NCBI GenBank assembly: GCA_024663395.1
Contig: JANFAH010000006.1
Span: 2,728,001-2,792,000, forward strand
Reading direction: 5' to 3'
DNA: 64,000 nucleotides
Origin: Pisolithus tinctorius
Lineage: Eukaryota > Basidiomycota > Agaricomycetes > Boletales > Pisolithaceae
The notes beneath the pieces were generated by a model. The model saw nothing but the letters and a program-made list of their open reading frames with translations. It was not told where the DNA came from and made no database searches. Positions 54,670-64,000 of this stretch are shown piece by piece (position 1 is the stretch's first letter; the number at the start of each line of letters is the position of its first letter). The position numbers and the translations under genes were made by a program.

Positions 54670-57600
54670 AGTGTTGAACCCAACTGTGCGCCACCGGACA
54701 TCCGACTCAACACATCTGCTCTTTCTAGTCCCAATTCTTTACTTCCGTCTGTAACTCTTCTGGATTATTCTGTTGATACTGTTTCTGCGTTGATCGATTC
54801 TGGTTCTTCTCATTGCTTCGTAGATCTGTCTGTAATTAAAAAGTATGCCATTCCTGTTTCCTCCGTTTCTCTGCCAATTCCGCTCCGCTTGTTCGATGGT
54901 AGTACAAATGCTGTCATTTCTCAAGATGTAGATCTTTCCCTCCACTTTCCTTCCGGCGATGTCAATTCCGCTTCGTTTTATGTTACTCCATTGGATTCTT
55001 CTTGTTCGCTGGTATTAGGACACAACTGGCTCAACCGTTTCAATCTGTCGATTGACTGGGTACTGGGCAGTATATCGTTCAAACCACCATTACAGGGAAT
55101 GCTGACGCCCCAGGCACCTTCGTCATCTTCCGCTGCATCCTCTGCTCCGGATCTGATACCCTCTGCTCCATTTGCAGCTCTGACTGCACCTCCGACAGAC
55201 TCGCCACGCTCCGCTCCGCTTGTCTCACTCATCAATGCTGCTACGTATGTCAGAGCCTGTGCTCTCCCTGGCTCTAGACAGTTCCGCTTACAGCTCTCTG
55301 CTGATGATGTGAAGCTTCGTGCGTCCTCTGCTTCATCTCCGCCTCCTGACCTCTCCTCAGTCCCTCCTGAGTATCGCGAGTTTGCCGACATCTTTAGTAA
55401 AGACAAGGCCACTGCACTTCCGCCACACCGCTCGTTCGATCTCAAGATCGACCTCAAGGAAGGAGCTTCTCCGCCCATCAGTACAATCTACTCTCTTTCT
55501 CCGCCAGAGCTTGAAGCTCTCCGCACCTTCATTGACAAGCATCTTGGCTATGGTTTCATCAAGCAGTCCACCTCCGCTCACGGTGCCCCTGTCCTCTTCA
55601 TGAAGAAGAAGGACGGTTCACTCTGCCTCTGCGTTGACTATCGAGGACTCAATAAAATCACGAAAAAAGATCGCTATCCGCTGCCGCTCATCTCCGACCT
55701 ACTCGACTCCCCAAGCTGCGCTAAAGTCTATACCAAGATCGACCTCCACCATGCCTATCATCTGGTCTGCATAGCAGACGGAGATGAATGGAAAACAGCA
55801 TTCCGCACTCGTTATGGTTCTTATGAGTGGCGGGTAATGCCATTCGGTCTGACTAATGCGCCTGCAGCCTTCCAGCGGTTTGTTAATAGCATCTTTGCGG
55901 ACATGCTCGATGTCTGCATCGTGGTTTACCTCGATGACATCCTAATCTATTCGCAGGACATGCAGTCGCATTGCGAACACGTAAAAGAGGTACTCCGCCG
56001 CCTTCGAAAGCATGGTCTGTATGCCAAGCCAGAGAAGTGCGAGTTTCACTCCGACTCCGTCAAGTACCTCGGCTACATTCTTTCTCCCTCCAGTCTCACC
56101 ATGTCCGCTGAGAAGGTTCAGGCAGTCCGCGACTGGCCTGAGCCATGGAAGGTGCGAGCCATCCAGTCTTTCCTTGGTTTCGCAAATTTCTATAGACGAT
56201 TCATTAATAACTACTCCGACATCGTTGTCCCGCTCACTTGCCTCACGCGAAAGGGTGCTCCTTGGAACTTTTCCGAGGAGTGCCGCTCCGCTTTCCTCCA
56301 CCTGAAGGATGCCTTCAGCTCCGCCCCCATTCTCACTCATTGGGTCCCTGACGCTCCGCTTACAGTTGAAACCGACGCCTCCAACTATGCCATTGCTGGC
56401 ATTTTGTTGATCACCTGCTCCAACGGTGAACTCCGCCCAGTCGCTTTCTACTCCTGCACCATGACTGTGCCAGAACTCAACTATGATACCCACGACAAGG
56501 AGCTGTTGGCTATCTTCGAGGCCTTCCACCATTGGCGGCATTACCTTGAGGGCTCCGCCTTACCTGTCGACGTGGTAATGGACCACAAAAACCTTGAGTA
56601 TTTTTCCACCTCTAAGGTTCTCACCCGTTGACAGGCCCGCTGGTTGGAGTACCTTTCCCAGTTCAACCTTTCCATCCGCTTCCAACCTGGCCGCTTAGGA
56701 GCCAAACCCGACGCACTTATGCGATGTTGGGACGTCTACCCAAAAGGGGGGGATAGGGACTACGCGCAGGTAAATCCTCACAATCTCCGCCCTATGTTTA
56801 CACAGGAGCAACTCGCGTCATCCCTCCGTACCACTACCCTCATGGCACCTGTGCTCTGCGCCACCATGGTCTTCGATGTTGAGTGCTTGCACTCTGACAT
56901 CATCTCCGCCCTACCATCTGATCCTGTCTCTGCCAGCCATCTTCCAACTCCGACTAAGCCTCGGTGGTCCTTGGACTCCAACGGCCTACTCCGCCTTGAC
57001 AGTCGCATCTTTGTCCCTGACATTGATGATCTCCACCTTCGAGTGCTTCGGTTCAAGCATGATCATCCTCTAGCAGGCCATTTCGGGCAAAACTGCACCT
57101 TAGAACTCATCCGCAGGGACTACGTGTGGCCCAACCTCCACTCTGACGTAAAGGAATACATCAGGTCTTGCACCGCCTGTGGACAGAGCAAAACTCCGCG
57201 TCACCGCCCTTATGGTCTACTGAAGCAACTCCCCATCCCAGAGAGACCTTGGAACTCCATCTCCATGGACTTCATCGAACACCTCCCCAACTCCGACAGC
57301 TACTCCGCCATACTCGTGGTAGTGGACCGCCTCTCAAAGCAAGTGGTGTTCATCCCTACCCACGACTCCGTCACCTCCGCCGAACTCACTAAGCTCTTCC
57401 TAACCCATGTCTTCTCCAAGCACGGAGTACCAGCTAATGTCACCTCTGACAGAGGTCCTGAGTTCGTCTCACACTTCTTCCACTCTCTAGGAAAGGCCCT
57501 TGATATGCACCTTCACTTCACTTCGGGTTACCACCCAGAAGGCGATGGCCAGACCGAGCGAACGAACCAGACCCTCAAGCAGTACCTTCGTGTCTACTGT

Positions 57601-58350
57601 AACTACCAACAAGACAATTGGGCGGAGCTCTTACCTCTAGTGGAGTTCGCTTTCAACAACGCACCAAGTGCGACTACTGGAGTCTCTCCCTTCTTTGCTA
57701 ACAAGGGATACCATCCAAACTTGTCCGTGGTCCCTGACCAGGACTTTACCTCTCCGAGGGCTCATGACTACGTCGTCGAGCTCTCCACCCTTCATGATTT
57801 CCTCTGCTCCGAAATGTCCGCCGCTCAACAGCGCTACCAGGGTCCAGCAGATGCCAAATGCATACCTCCGCCTGAGTTCAAGGTCGGAGAACAGGCCTAC
57901 GTCAAAGCCAAGTACTTCCGCTCCACTCGCCCTTCGGAAAAACTCTCCGAAAAGTACTTAGGTCTGTTCACCATCTTGGCCAGGCCAGGTACGCACTCCA
58001 TCACCCTTAAGCTCCCTGACTCTATGCGCTCAGTACATCCGGTCTTCCATGTCTCACAACTGGAAGCCACAGTGGCTAACCCTTTCCCAAACCGACAACA
58101 ACCTCCGCCTCTGCCAGTGGATGTTGATGGTGACCTTGAGTATGAAGTATCAGAGATACTCGACTCTAAGGTGGACCACCGTCGCCGCCACTGTCAACTC
58201 TTGTACCTAGTCCGCTGGGCTGGCTACGAGAACACCGACGAAGAAACCTCTTGGTTGCTTGCAACTGAGCTAGATCATGCTTCCGATATAGTGTCCGCTT
58301 TCCATGAACGCTATCCACACAAACCTGGCCCGTACCAACCTCCGCCATAA
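54632..58350 (+). pseudogene. pol: gypsy-A Pol (copy 3), one TGA stop
   Basis: The -1 frame relative to gag, open from the slippery site. Protease LIDSGSSHCF (Asp at 54796), [22 protein letters not shown] and [11 protein letters not shown] (55927), RNase H ETDASNYAIAGIL (56368) and DHKNLEYFST, then a TGA at 56629 that is CGA in copy 2. Integrase: HHCC finger (57057-57190), SMDFIEHLP (57264), SDRGPEF (57446), GQTERTNQ with catalytic Glu at 57556-57558. Chromodomain at 58137-58330 (EYEVSEILDSK, LYLVRWAGYENTDEE), which in chromoviruses steers integration to marked chromatin. All catalytic residues I can locate are present, so this copy is one base from an open pol. Confidence 0.93.
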
Positions 58351-58510
58351 TACTCCGCCCACATAACCTTCCTCTGCTGGCCAACTCCGCCTCTTACCGA
58401 ACTACCTTAAGTACTTTAGAATTTTCTCTGCTTATCCATTTCACTTCTCAGAGTCACAAACAAAATCACAAGTCTATCTCGTAGTAATACAAAATATACA
58501 AACTAAAGAC

Positions 58511-58528
58511 AAAAAAAAAAAAAAAAAA
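58511..58528 (+). repeat. Poly(A) tract between pol and antisense gene, copy 3
   Basis: 18 A residues at the position equivalent to 29250-29264 in copy 2. Confidence 0.75.
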
Positions 58529-58551
58529 GAGAAAAAGAAAACAAAACTACT

Positions 58552-59198
58552 CTACTCTTCCATCACTTGTCCTCTGCCACCCTCCTGTTCTTCTCCGCCT
58601 TCCTTCTCTCCTCTGACTTCTTCCTCTTCCTCGTTATCCCCCTCCGCACCTTCATCCGCTTCTTCGTTCTTGTCTCCCGCTGCCACCTCTTCCTGCGTCC
58701 AGCTGCAGGTCTTCTTCTTGTTGTGGCAGGGCACACAAGCCCTGGTCTTACCTTGCCCTGGCTCACACTGACCCGCCATCAGACTCGCTATGCAGCGAGT
58801 GCAAGGGGGCCGCCTGGTCACGGTGACCACCACAGAGGTCCCAGGGACCCTCTGGGCAGTGTTGATGTTGTAGACCGTGCTGCTTAACCTGAAATAAAAA
58901 ATACAAGTCAGCTCCACCTGGCTTGTAGGATTCTGTCACTCACCTTTGTGCGGCCTCGTCCTGCCTGGCCTGGGCCCTCTCCTGAGAGGCTCTCTGCCTT
59001 TGCCTTTCAGCCTCTTCCTCCGCCGCCTTCTTCCTCTGCGCTTCCTCCTCTTCTTTCTGTCTCCGCTCTGCCTCCAGTCGCGCCTCCTCCGCCTTTCGTC
59101 GTCAGTAAGGATGACCAGCGCGTCGTCCGCGACTTGGGAGTAGTTGCAGGAGTGGCCTGGGGTTGGCTGGGGGGTTGTGTTCTCGCGCTGAGAGGACA
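58552..59198 (-). pseudogene. Antisense accessory gene of gypsy-A copy 3, frameshifted
   Basis: ATG 59198 (MSSQRENTTPQPTPGHSCNY) is homologous to copy 2. Relative to copy 2, a deletion after ...VILTDD removes about 35 codons of the coiled coil and shifts the frame. The intron (58889-58943) with GTGAGT and TTTCAG is kept. Exon 2 has PPCTRC...GQCEPGQGKTRACVPC and NKKKTCSW, followed by an acidic tail; the long Ala/Glu heptad segment of copy 2 is missing. The Cys cluster is fully conserved although the flanks diverge. Confidence 0.65.
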
Positions 59199-59381
59199 TG
59201 GTGATGAGGGAGGAAGGTACGAAGGTTCGGTACCCTAACACGTGTTTTTAAGTGGTACTTCGAACTCCAACGGAGCTCTGCCACAGCTAAAGCCATCATC
59301 CTCAAGGCATCAAAATAATTTCAAATGATCAACTCGTGTTGATCTCGTCCCAAACATGCGGCCTTCAGGGGTTCAGGCCCT

Positions 59382-59394
59382 AAGGGGGGGGCAC
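59382..59394 (+). promoter_or_regulatory. gypsy-A copy 3 polypurine tract
   Basis: aaggggggggcac directly before the 3' LTR. Confidence 0.85.
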
Positions 59395-60108
59395 TGTCAC
59401 GACCGTGCGTTCATTATAAGTCCCTACACACTCCGCACCCTACTCTGCCGGTCGTTCACTCACTCTGCACCAACTCCACCTGACTTCTGTTGGTTGCGAA
59501 CCATCTCCGCTCCGACTGCTGTCAGACTTGTGTTTCTCTCCTACCGGACCGAGTGGACCGTTCTCTGAGGGGTCATGTGACTACCTCTGCAGTCAGGTAC
59601 TCCGCAGCGTGCTCACCGCATGGTCCAGCGCCTGGACTATTTCCTTTTCTGGATGTTCTGTGTTACCCGTTCGTATGTCCTCCATCTACCCTTCATTCAT
59701 CGTCCAGGAAATTTTACTTGAAAATTTATGAGTCTCCGTATGTCAGTTCCGATTCCGGTTACTGTACCTCCGTAGCAGTATAAAAGCATGTACTGTACTC
59801 CGCTGTTCTTCAGTACGAATATCAACTTAGTTCCTACTCTTCCTGACTCCGTCTTCTGTCTGTCGGACTTGTCTCTGACTCTCCGTCTGTACTCTCCCTC
59901 TGAAATACAAGGGCTGAGATCGTGCAAGGGGGTAGCGCACGAGCTAAACCCAATGCCCTCACTCCGCTCTGCCTCTGTCTCAGCGGTCTTTGTTCCTGCC
60001 GACACTCTGCTAGTTGGAGTTCTGTTCCTGTGTGTCGGACTTGCTTCCGGACCACTCCCTAGACCTTATATAGTGTCGGAGTTGGTCAGAGTAGGCCCGG
60101 ACTTGACA
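59395..60108 (+). repeat. gypsy-A copy 3, 3' LTR
   Basis: 714 bp, TGTCACGACC...GGACTTGACA, abutting the truncated antisense gene of gypsy-E. Confidence 0.95.
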
Positions 60109-60109
60109 G

Positions 60110-60873
60110 GAGGCCAAGGCCAGCAACAGTGATGTGGCCGGTGCTGGGGGTGCTAGTGGTGAGGCCAGGGGGTGAAGTGAAGAGGGTGGTGATGGACCCT
60201 GGGTGAATATTTTTTTTCCTACCACCTGTGCTCTCTTTGTCTAACATCCTCTAGCTGTACCCATTGCACTCAGGCACAGGTCATCTGCAAGTTCCTCGTA
60301 GATGGCAACAAGAAAAGGGTTGCCTGCATGCACTGCAACCAATCCAAAGGCAAGTGCCAGTGGCCAGGGGACAGGAAGGATGCCAAGGCCAGTCCTAAGG
60401 CTGGGAAAGCTGACAAGGGGAAGAAATGGAAGGTTGACAAGGAGAATGCCGAGGCCAGGCCCAGCACTCAGAAGTGGGCGAAGATGAGTGCAAGGCCAAT
60501 TGAGGTCTTGGATCTCCATGAGACCGAGGCTGGTGGGAGTGGAGTGAAGGAGGCCAGCGTGGCTAGATACTTGGGCTTGGAGGGCAAGCTCAAGCAATTG
60601 ATTGAGGCCACAGGGCTGATTGCCAACAACCTGGCCAGCCTCTTTGAACTTCATGAAACTGCAGTTGAGAACTCAGGCTGGATCACCGACACACTCGAGT
60701 CCCTACTTGACGAATCGTACAGCTTCGGGATGGCGGTATCCCCTTCAGACTTGGGCTCGTCCAAGCTCAACTCTGACAAGTTGCGCAAGGAAGCAGAGTG
60801 GTTAAAGAACCATGGCGAGGATGAAGAGGAGGAGTCCGAGGGGGAGGATGAGAGTATGGCCAAGGCCAAGTAG
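60110..60873 (+). CDS. Antisense accessory gene of gypsy-E (Cys-cluster protein), 5'-truncated
   Basis: Opposite in orientation to gypsy-E pol. An exon from the junction (60110) to 60202 is open (TVMWPVLGVLVVRPGGEVKR), followed by a 52-nt intron 60203-60254 (GTGAAT...ctaac...CTCTAG). The second exon starts with CTHCTQAQVIC, then KRVACMHCNQSKGKC, a C-x2-C-x6-C...C-x2-C-x6-C array like the gypsy-A antisense gene. Basic Lys-rich, then Leu-rich (LGLEGKLKQLIEATGLIANN) and acidic C-terminal segments follow, to TAG 60871. No interruption is seen in the second exon despite many stops in pol on the other strand. The N-terminus is lost at the junction. Role unknown. Confidence 0.65.
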
Positions 60874-61069
60874 AATCATAGCATAGTGCTTTTGTTGTTC
60901 CTCCTGTGAGATGTCATGTCCGGTGTCTGGTGTCTGGTTCCAGTCTTGTATAGTAAGCGAGAACAAGCAAGAAAAAGAAAACAAAGTAAGTAAAGGATCA
61001 AGGAACACTAGATACCGATAGGAAAACAGAAACAGAAACAGAACAGTGAGGCCAGTCGAAGCTGGACCT
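60874..61069. other. Convergent intergenic spacer of gypsy-E
   Basis: About 200 bp between the ends of the antisense gene and pol. It contains A-rich and aacaga repeats (61020-61045) but no long poly(A) like that of gypsy-A. Confidence 0.5.
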
Positions 61070-64000
61070 TCACTGGTGTGGGCTGGGTTTGGTGGGGTAG
61101 TGGGAGTGGAACTCTTGTACAAGTTCAGAGGCATTGTCCAGCTCAGTAGCAAGTACCCAAGTGGTTTCTTCATCTGTCCCTTTGTAGCTGGTCCACTGGA
61201 CTAGATACTGTAACCAACACCAGTGACACCAGTTGACCTTGGAGTCGAGGATTTCTGCTACCTCAAACTCTAGTTCACCATTGATTTTGACTGGTGGGGG
61301 TGGTGGTTGAGTCCAGTTCAGGATGGTATTAGGGATGGCCGGCTCGAATTGGGAAACATGGAAGACTGGGTGGACTGCATGCATAGAGTCTGGCAGGTGC
61401 AGTGTAAATGAATGAGTACCGGCCTGAGCTATGACTGGATATGGCCCAAGGTTTTTCTCCGAGAGCTTCTTGGAAGGCTGAGTTGACTGGAAGTATTTGG
61501 CTTTGACATATACTTGATCACCGACCTTGAAGTCTGGAGCTGGCATGCATTTGGCATCGGCCAGTCCTTGATAACACTGTGGGCAGGTCATTTCCTTGCA
61601 TAAGAACTGGTGCAGTGAGTCCAGGTCGACTGCATAATCATGAGCCCATGCAGAGGTAAGATCATGCTCCGGGTGTACTGAGATGTTGGGATGGTAGCCC
61701 TTATTAGCGAAAAAGGGTGAAACACCAGTAGTAGCGCTAGGGGCATTATTGTAAGCAAACTTGGCCAAGGGTAATAGGTCAGCCCAGTTGTCCTGTTGGT
61801 AGTTACAGTAGACTCAGAGGTACTGTTCCAGTGTCTGGTTGGTCCTTTCGGTCTGGCCATCACCTTCGGGGTGATAGCCCAAGGTGAAATGTAAGTACAT
61901 GTCTAAGGCCTTACTGAGTGACCAGAAGAAGTGTGAGATGAACTCTGAGCCTCGGTCTGAGGTTGCATGGGCTGGGACTCTGTGCTTTGAAAAGACATGG
62001 AGTAGGAATAACTTGGCAAGTTCTGGGGCCATGATAGTGTCATGGGTGGGGATGAATATGGCCTGCTTGGAAAGCTGGTCAACTACTATGAGGATGGCTG
62101 TGAAGCCAGTTGAGGCTGGGAGTTGCTTGATGAAATCCATAGAGATGGAGTTCCATGGCTTCTCCGGCACCAGGAGTTGCTTGAGGAGGCCATAAGGCTG
62201 ATGGCGGGGAACCTTAGCCCAAGCACAGGCTGTGCAAGACTGGACATAGTCTTTGATGAGGGTCCTGAGGCCGGGCCAGGTATATTCACACTGTATGAGC
62301 TCTAGTGTGCAGTTTTGGCCGAAGTGGCCAGACAGGGGGTGGTCATGCTTAAGCCACAAGACCCTGAGGCAGAGATCATTTGAGTCTGGCACGTAGATCT
62401 TTCCATCAAGATGAAGGAAGCTGGTGTCATCTACTGACCACTGGGGATCTGACATGTTGGACAAGCGGATTTGTGAGACTGGGTCATCTGGCAGTGCGGT
62501 CAGGATATCATTATGAAGTTTTTCTATATCCATTAGTGCGACTGCTCATAAGACTCAGTACTCTAGGTAGGTTGCGCAAAGGGAGACCACTAGTTGCTCT
62601 TGGGTGAAGACCAGTCTCAGGTTCTGCAGGTTCACTCAGGCATAGCTGCTATCCCCCTCTTTGGGGTAGACGTCCCATCATCTAGTTAGGGCATCGGGCT
62701 TAGCCCCAAGCTTACCGGGCCTGAATCTAATGATCATGTTGAACTGAGACAGGAACTCTGACCAGTGAGCTTGGCAGTGGGTGAGTACCTTGGAGGTAGA
62801 AAAGTACTCAAGGTTCTTGTGGTTGGTAACAATGTCGACCAGTGAGGCCGAGCCCTCGAGGTAATGGCGCCAGGTCCAGAATGCTTCAAAGATTGCAAGC
62901 AATTCCTTATTGTGGGTATCATAATTCAATTCTGGGGCCATCAGAGTCTGGGAGTAGAAAGCGACCAGATGTATTTGGCCATTGCTGCAGGTGATAGAGA
63001 GGATGCTGGTGATGGCATAGTCCAATGCATCAGTCTTGACAGTGATGGGGACCCCAGGGATGAAGTGGGTTAAGACCAGTGCAGTGGTGAAGGCAGCCTT
63101 GAGGTTGTTGAATGATCGGTGGCACTCTTCAGAGAAGTTCCAAGGAGCCCCCTTGCAGGTAAGCCGAGTCAGTGGCATGATGATGTCTGAGTAGTTAAAT
63201 ATAAACTGGTGGTAAAAGTTGGCAAAGCCGAGGAAGGATTGTATGTCTTTGACCTTGCAAGGCTCAGGCCAGTCGCAGATGGTCTGGACCTTTTCCCTCG
63301 ACATTGTGAGGCTGGCAGGGGAGAGGTGGAATCTGAGGTATTCGACTGAGTCCAAGTGAAACTCACATTTCTCTGGCTTCGCATAAAGGCCGTGAAGCCG
63401 AAGCCAGCAGAGTACCTCTCAGACATGCTGTTTGTGAGACTCCTTATCTCCAGAGTAGACCAAGATGTCATCTAGGTAGATGACCACACAGACATCCAAC
63501 ATATCTGCAAAGATAGTGTTGACGAAGCACTGGAAAGCAACCAGGGCATTGGTGAGGCTGAATGGCATCACTAACCACTTGTAGGATCCATACTGAGTCC
63601 AGAAGGCAGTCTTCCATTCATTGCCCAGGGCAATCTGGACGAGATGGTAAGCATGCTGGAGATCAATCTTAGTATAGATTTTGGCTCGGCTGGGTGAGTC
63701 CAAGAGGTTGGAGATGAGTGGTAGTGGGTATCAGTCTTTCTTAGTGATCTTGTTGAGGCCGTGGAAGTCTACACAAAGCCGGAGGGAGCCATCCTTCTTT
63801 TTGACAAAAAGGACTGGTGCAGCATACAGGGATGAAGTTGGACAAATAAAGCCAGTGGTGAGGTTCTCATTGATGAAAGTCTGGAGAGCTTGGAGCTCAA
63901 CTGGGGACAGCAAGTAGATTGTGCTGAGAGGCAGGGTCATTCCTTCTTCGAGCTCTATCTTCAGGTCATACTCCTGGTGTGGCAGGAGTGCCGAGGCCTT
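61070..64000 (-). pseudogene. gypsy-E Pol: RT, RNase H, integrase, chromodomain (partial)
   Basis: A single minus-strand frame interrupted only by TGA: at about 63731, 63419, 62678, 62635, 62547, 62538 and 61814. [31 protein letters not shown] near 63475. RNase H: VKTDALDYAITSILS. Integrase: HHCC region (HDHPLSGHF...CTACAWAK), SMDFIKQLP, SDRGSEF, GQTERTNQTLEQYL. Chromodomain: EFEVAEILDSK, YLVQWTSYKGTDEETTWVLA. Sequence is close to gypsy-A in domain order and motifs but is clearly a different family. The N-terminal protease and gag lie outside the window. Confidence 0.92.

Larger units (their letters stand above)
52576..60108 (+). mobile_element. Chromovirus-type gypsy-A, copy 3, nearly intact
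   Basis: Complete 714-bp LTRs (52576-53289 and 59395-60108), intact gag, pol with a single TGA, polypurine tract, and a damaged antisense gene. Total 7533 bp. Flanking pentamers (gcgag and ggagg) do not match and the flanks belong to different elements (gypsy-C left, gypsy-E right), so a border has been rearranged. Confidence 0.95.
60109..64000 (-). mobile_element. Chromovirus-type gypsy-E, 3' part
   Basis: Pol on the minus strand (beyond 64000 to 61070) and a convergent plus-strand accessory gene (60110-60873), the same organisation as gypsy-A. The left end is cut by the gypsy-A copy 3 LTR, so its 3' LTR is missing; the right end leaves the window. CpG-poor and rich in TGA stops. Confidence 0.88.

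Noticed and set aside
58511..58528. Poly(A) tract as the tail of a retroposed mRNA or LINE
   Set aside because: Copy 2 of gypsy-A has the tract at the same internal position (29250-29264), so it is part of the element.
1..64000. Alternative genetic code with TGA as a sense codon, suggested by TGA-only interruptions
   Set aside because: The intact gypsy-A gag, both copia polyproteins and the NLR use ordinary stops; the sister copies show CGA at the same positions; and decay affects other CpG sites too.
1..64000. tRNA, rRNA or other structured RNA genes
   Set aside because: Nothing recognisable by eye on either strand. The tRNA-like ggttatgagccc strings are primer binding sites next to LTRs.

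Overview
The window comes from a filamentous basidiomycete, most likely a mushroom-forming agaricomycete. The evidence is introns of about 50-60 nt with GT(A/G)xGT donors and CTAAC-like branch points, a NACHT-WD40 gene of the multi-intron agaricomycete type, and a mixture of copia, chromovirus-type gypsy and DIRS-like retroelements. I see no rRNA, tRNA, CRISPR array or bacterial gene organisation. About 85% of the window is nested transposable elements. Only about 33.6-42.1 kb looks like host sequence.

Layout. 1-5.6 kb: a degenerate tandem array, a gypsy gag fragment between two inverted LTRs, and decayed DIRS-like RT. 5634-14790: a complete Ty1/copia element (copia-1, 208-bp LTRs, TSD cccag) inserted in the DIRS-like remnant and itself interrupted by two oppositely oriented insertions of a ~1.85-kb LTR (LTR-B). 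14.8-16.5 kb: the other half of the DIRS-like remnant. 16.8-18.5 kb: LTR and gag of chromovirus gypsy-A copy 1, cut by gypsy-B (minus strand, 18546-33218). Gypsy-B is split by gypsy-A copy 2 (23314-31159). 33219-33577: a foldback MITE at the broken end of gypsy-B. 35248-40367: a six-exon NACHT-WD40 (NLR-like) gene with about 15 near-identical WD40 repeats. 40480-41113: a truncated ornithine-cyclodeaminase/mu-crystallin-like gene. 41872-42030: probable 3' end of an unrecognised gene. 42.1-46.2 kb and 52.4-52.6 kb: gypsy-C gag-protease, split by copia-D (46198-52374, TSD cgatc), whose 5' LTR holds a 1007-bp solo LTR (TSD ccgc). 52576-60108: gypsy-A copy 3, nearly intact. 60109-64000: gypsy-E, pol on the minus strand.

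How it works together. Gypsy-A shows a complete expression logic: TATA box, an 11-nt 5' RNA end exactly complementary to the primer site (Tf1-like self-priming), a -1 frameshift signal (A-AAA-AAT, 8-nt spacer, 9-bp stem) at the gag stop, a chromodomain integrase, and a spliced antisense gene with a Cys cluster between pol and the 3' LTR. Gypsy-E has the same antisense arrangement. Both copia families use a PBS complementary to the initiator-tRNA anticodon arm. Almost every stop codon interrupting the elements is TGA where CGA is expected. Copy-to-copy comparison shows CGA/TGA pairs directly, and several catalytic acids are lost by the same CpG transitions. CpG-directed decay therefore dominates this region and even stops sharply inside the NLR gene.
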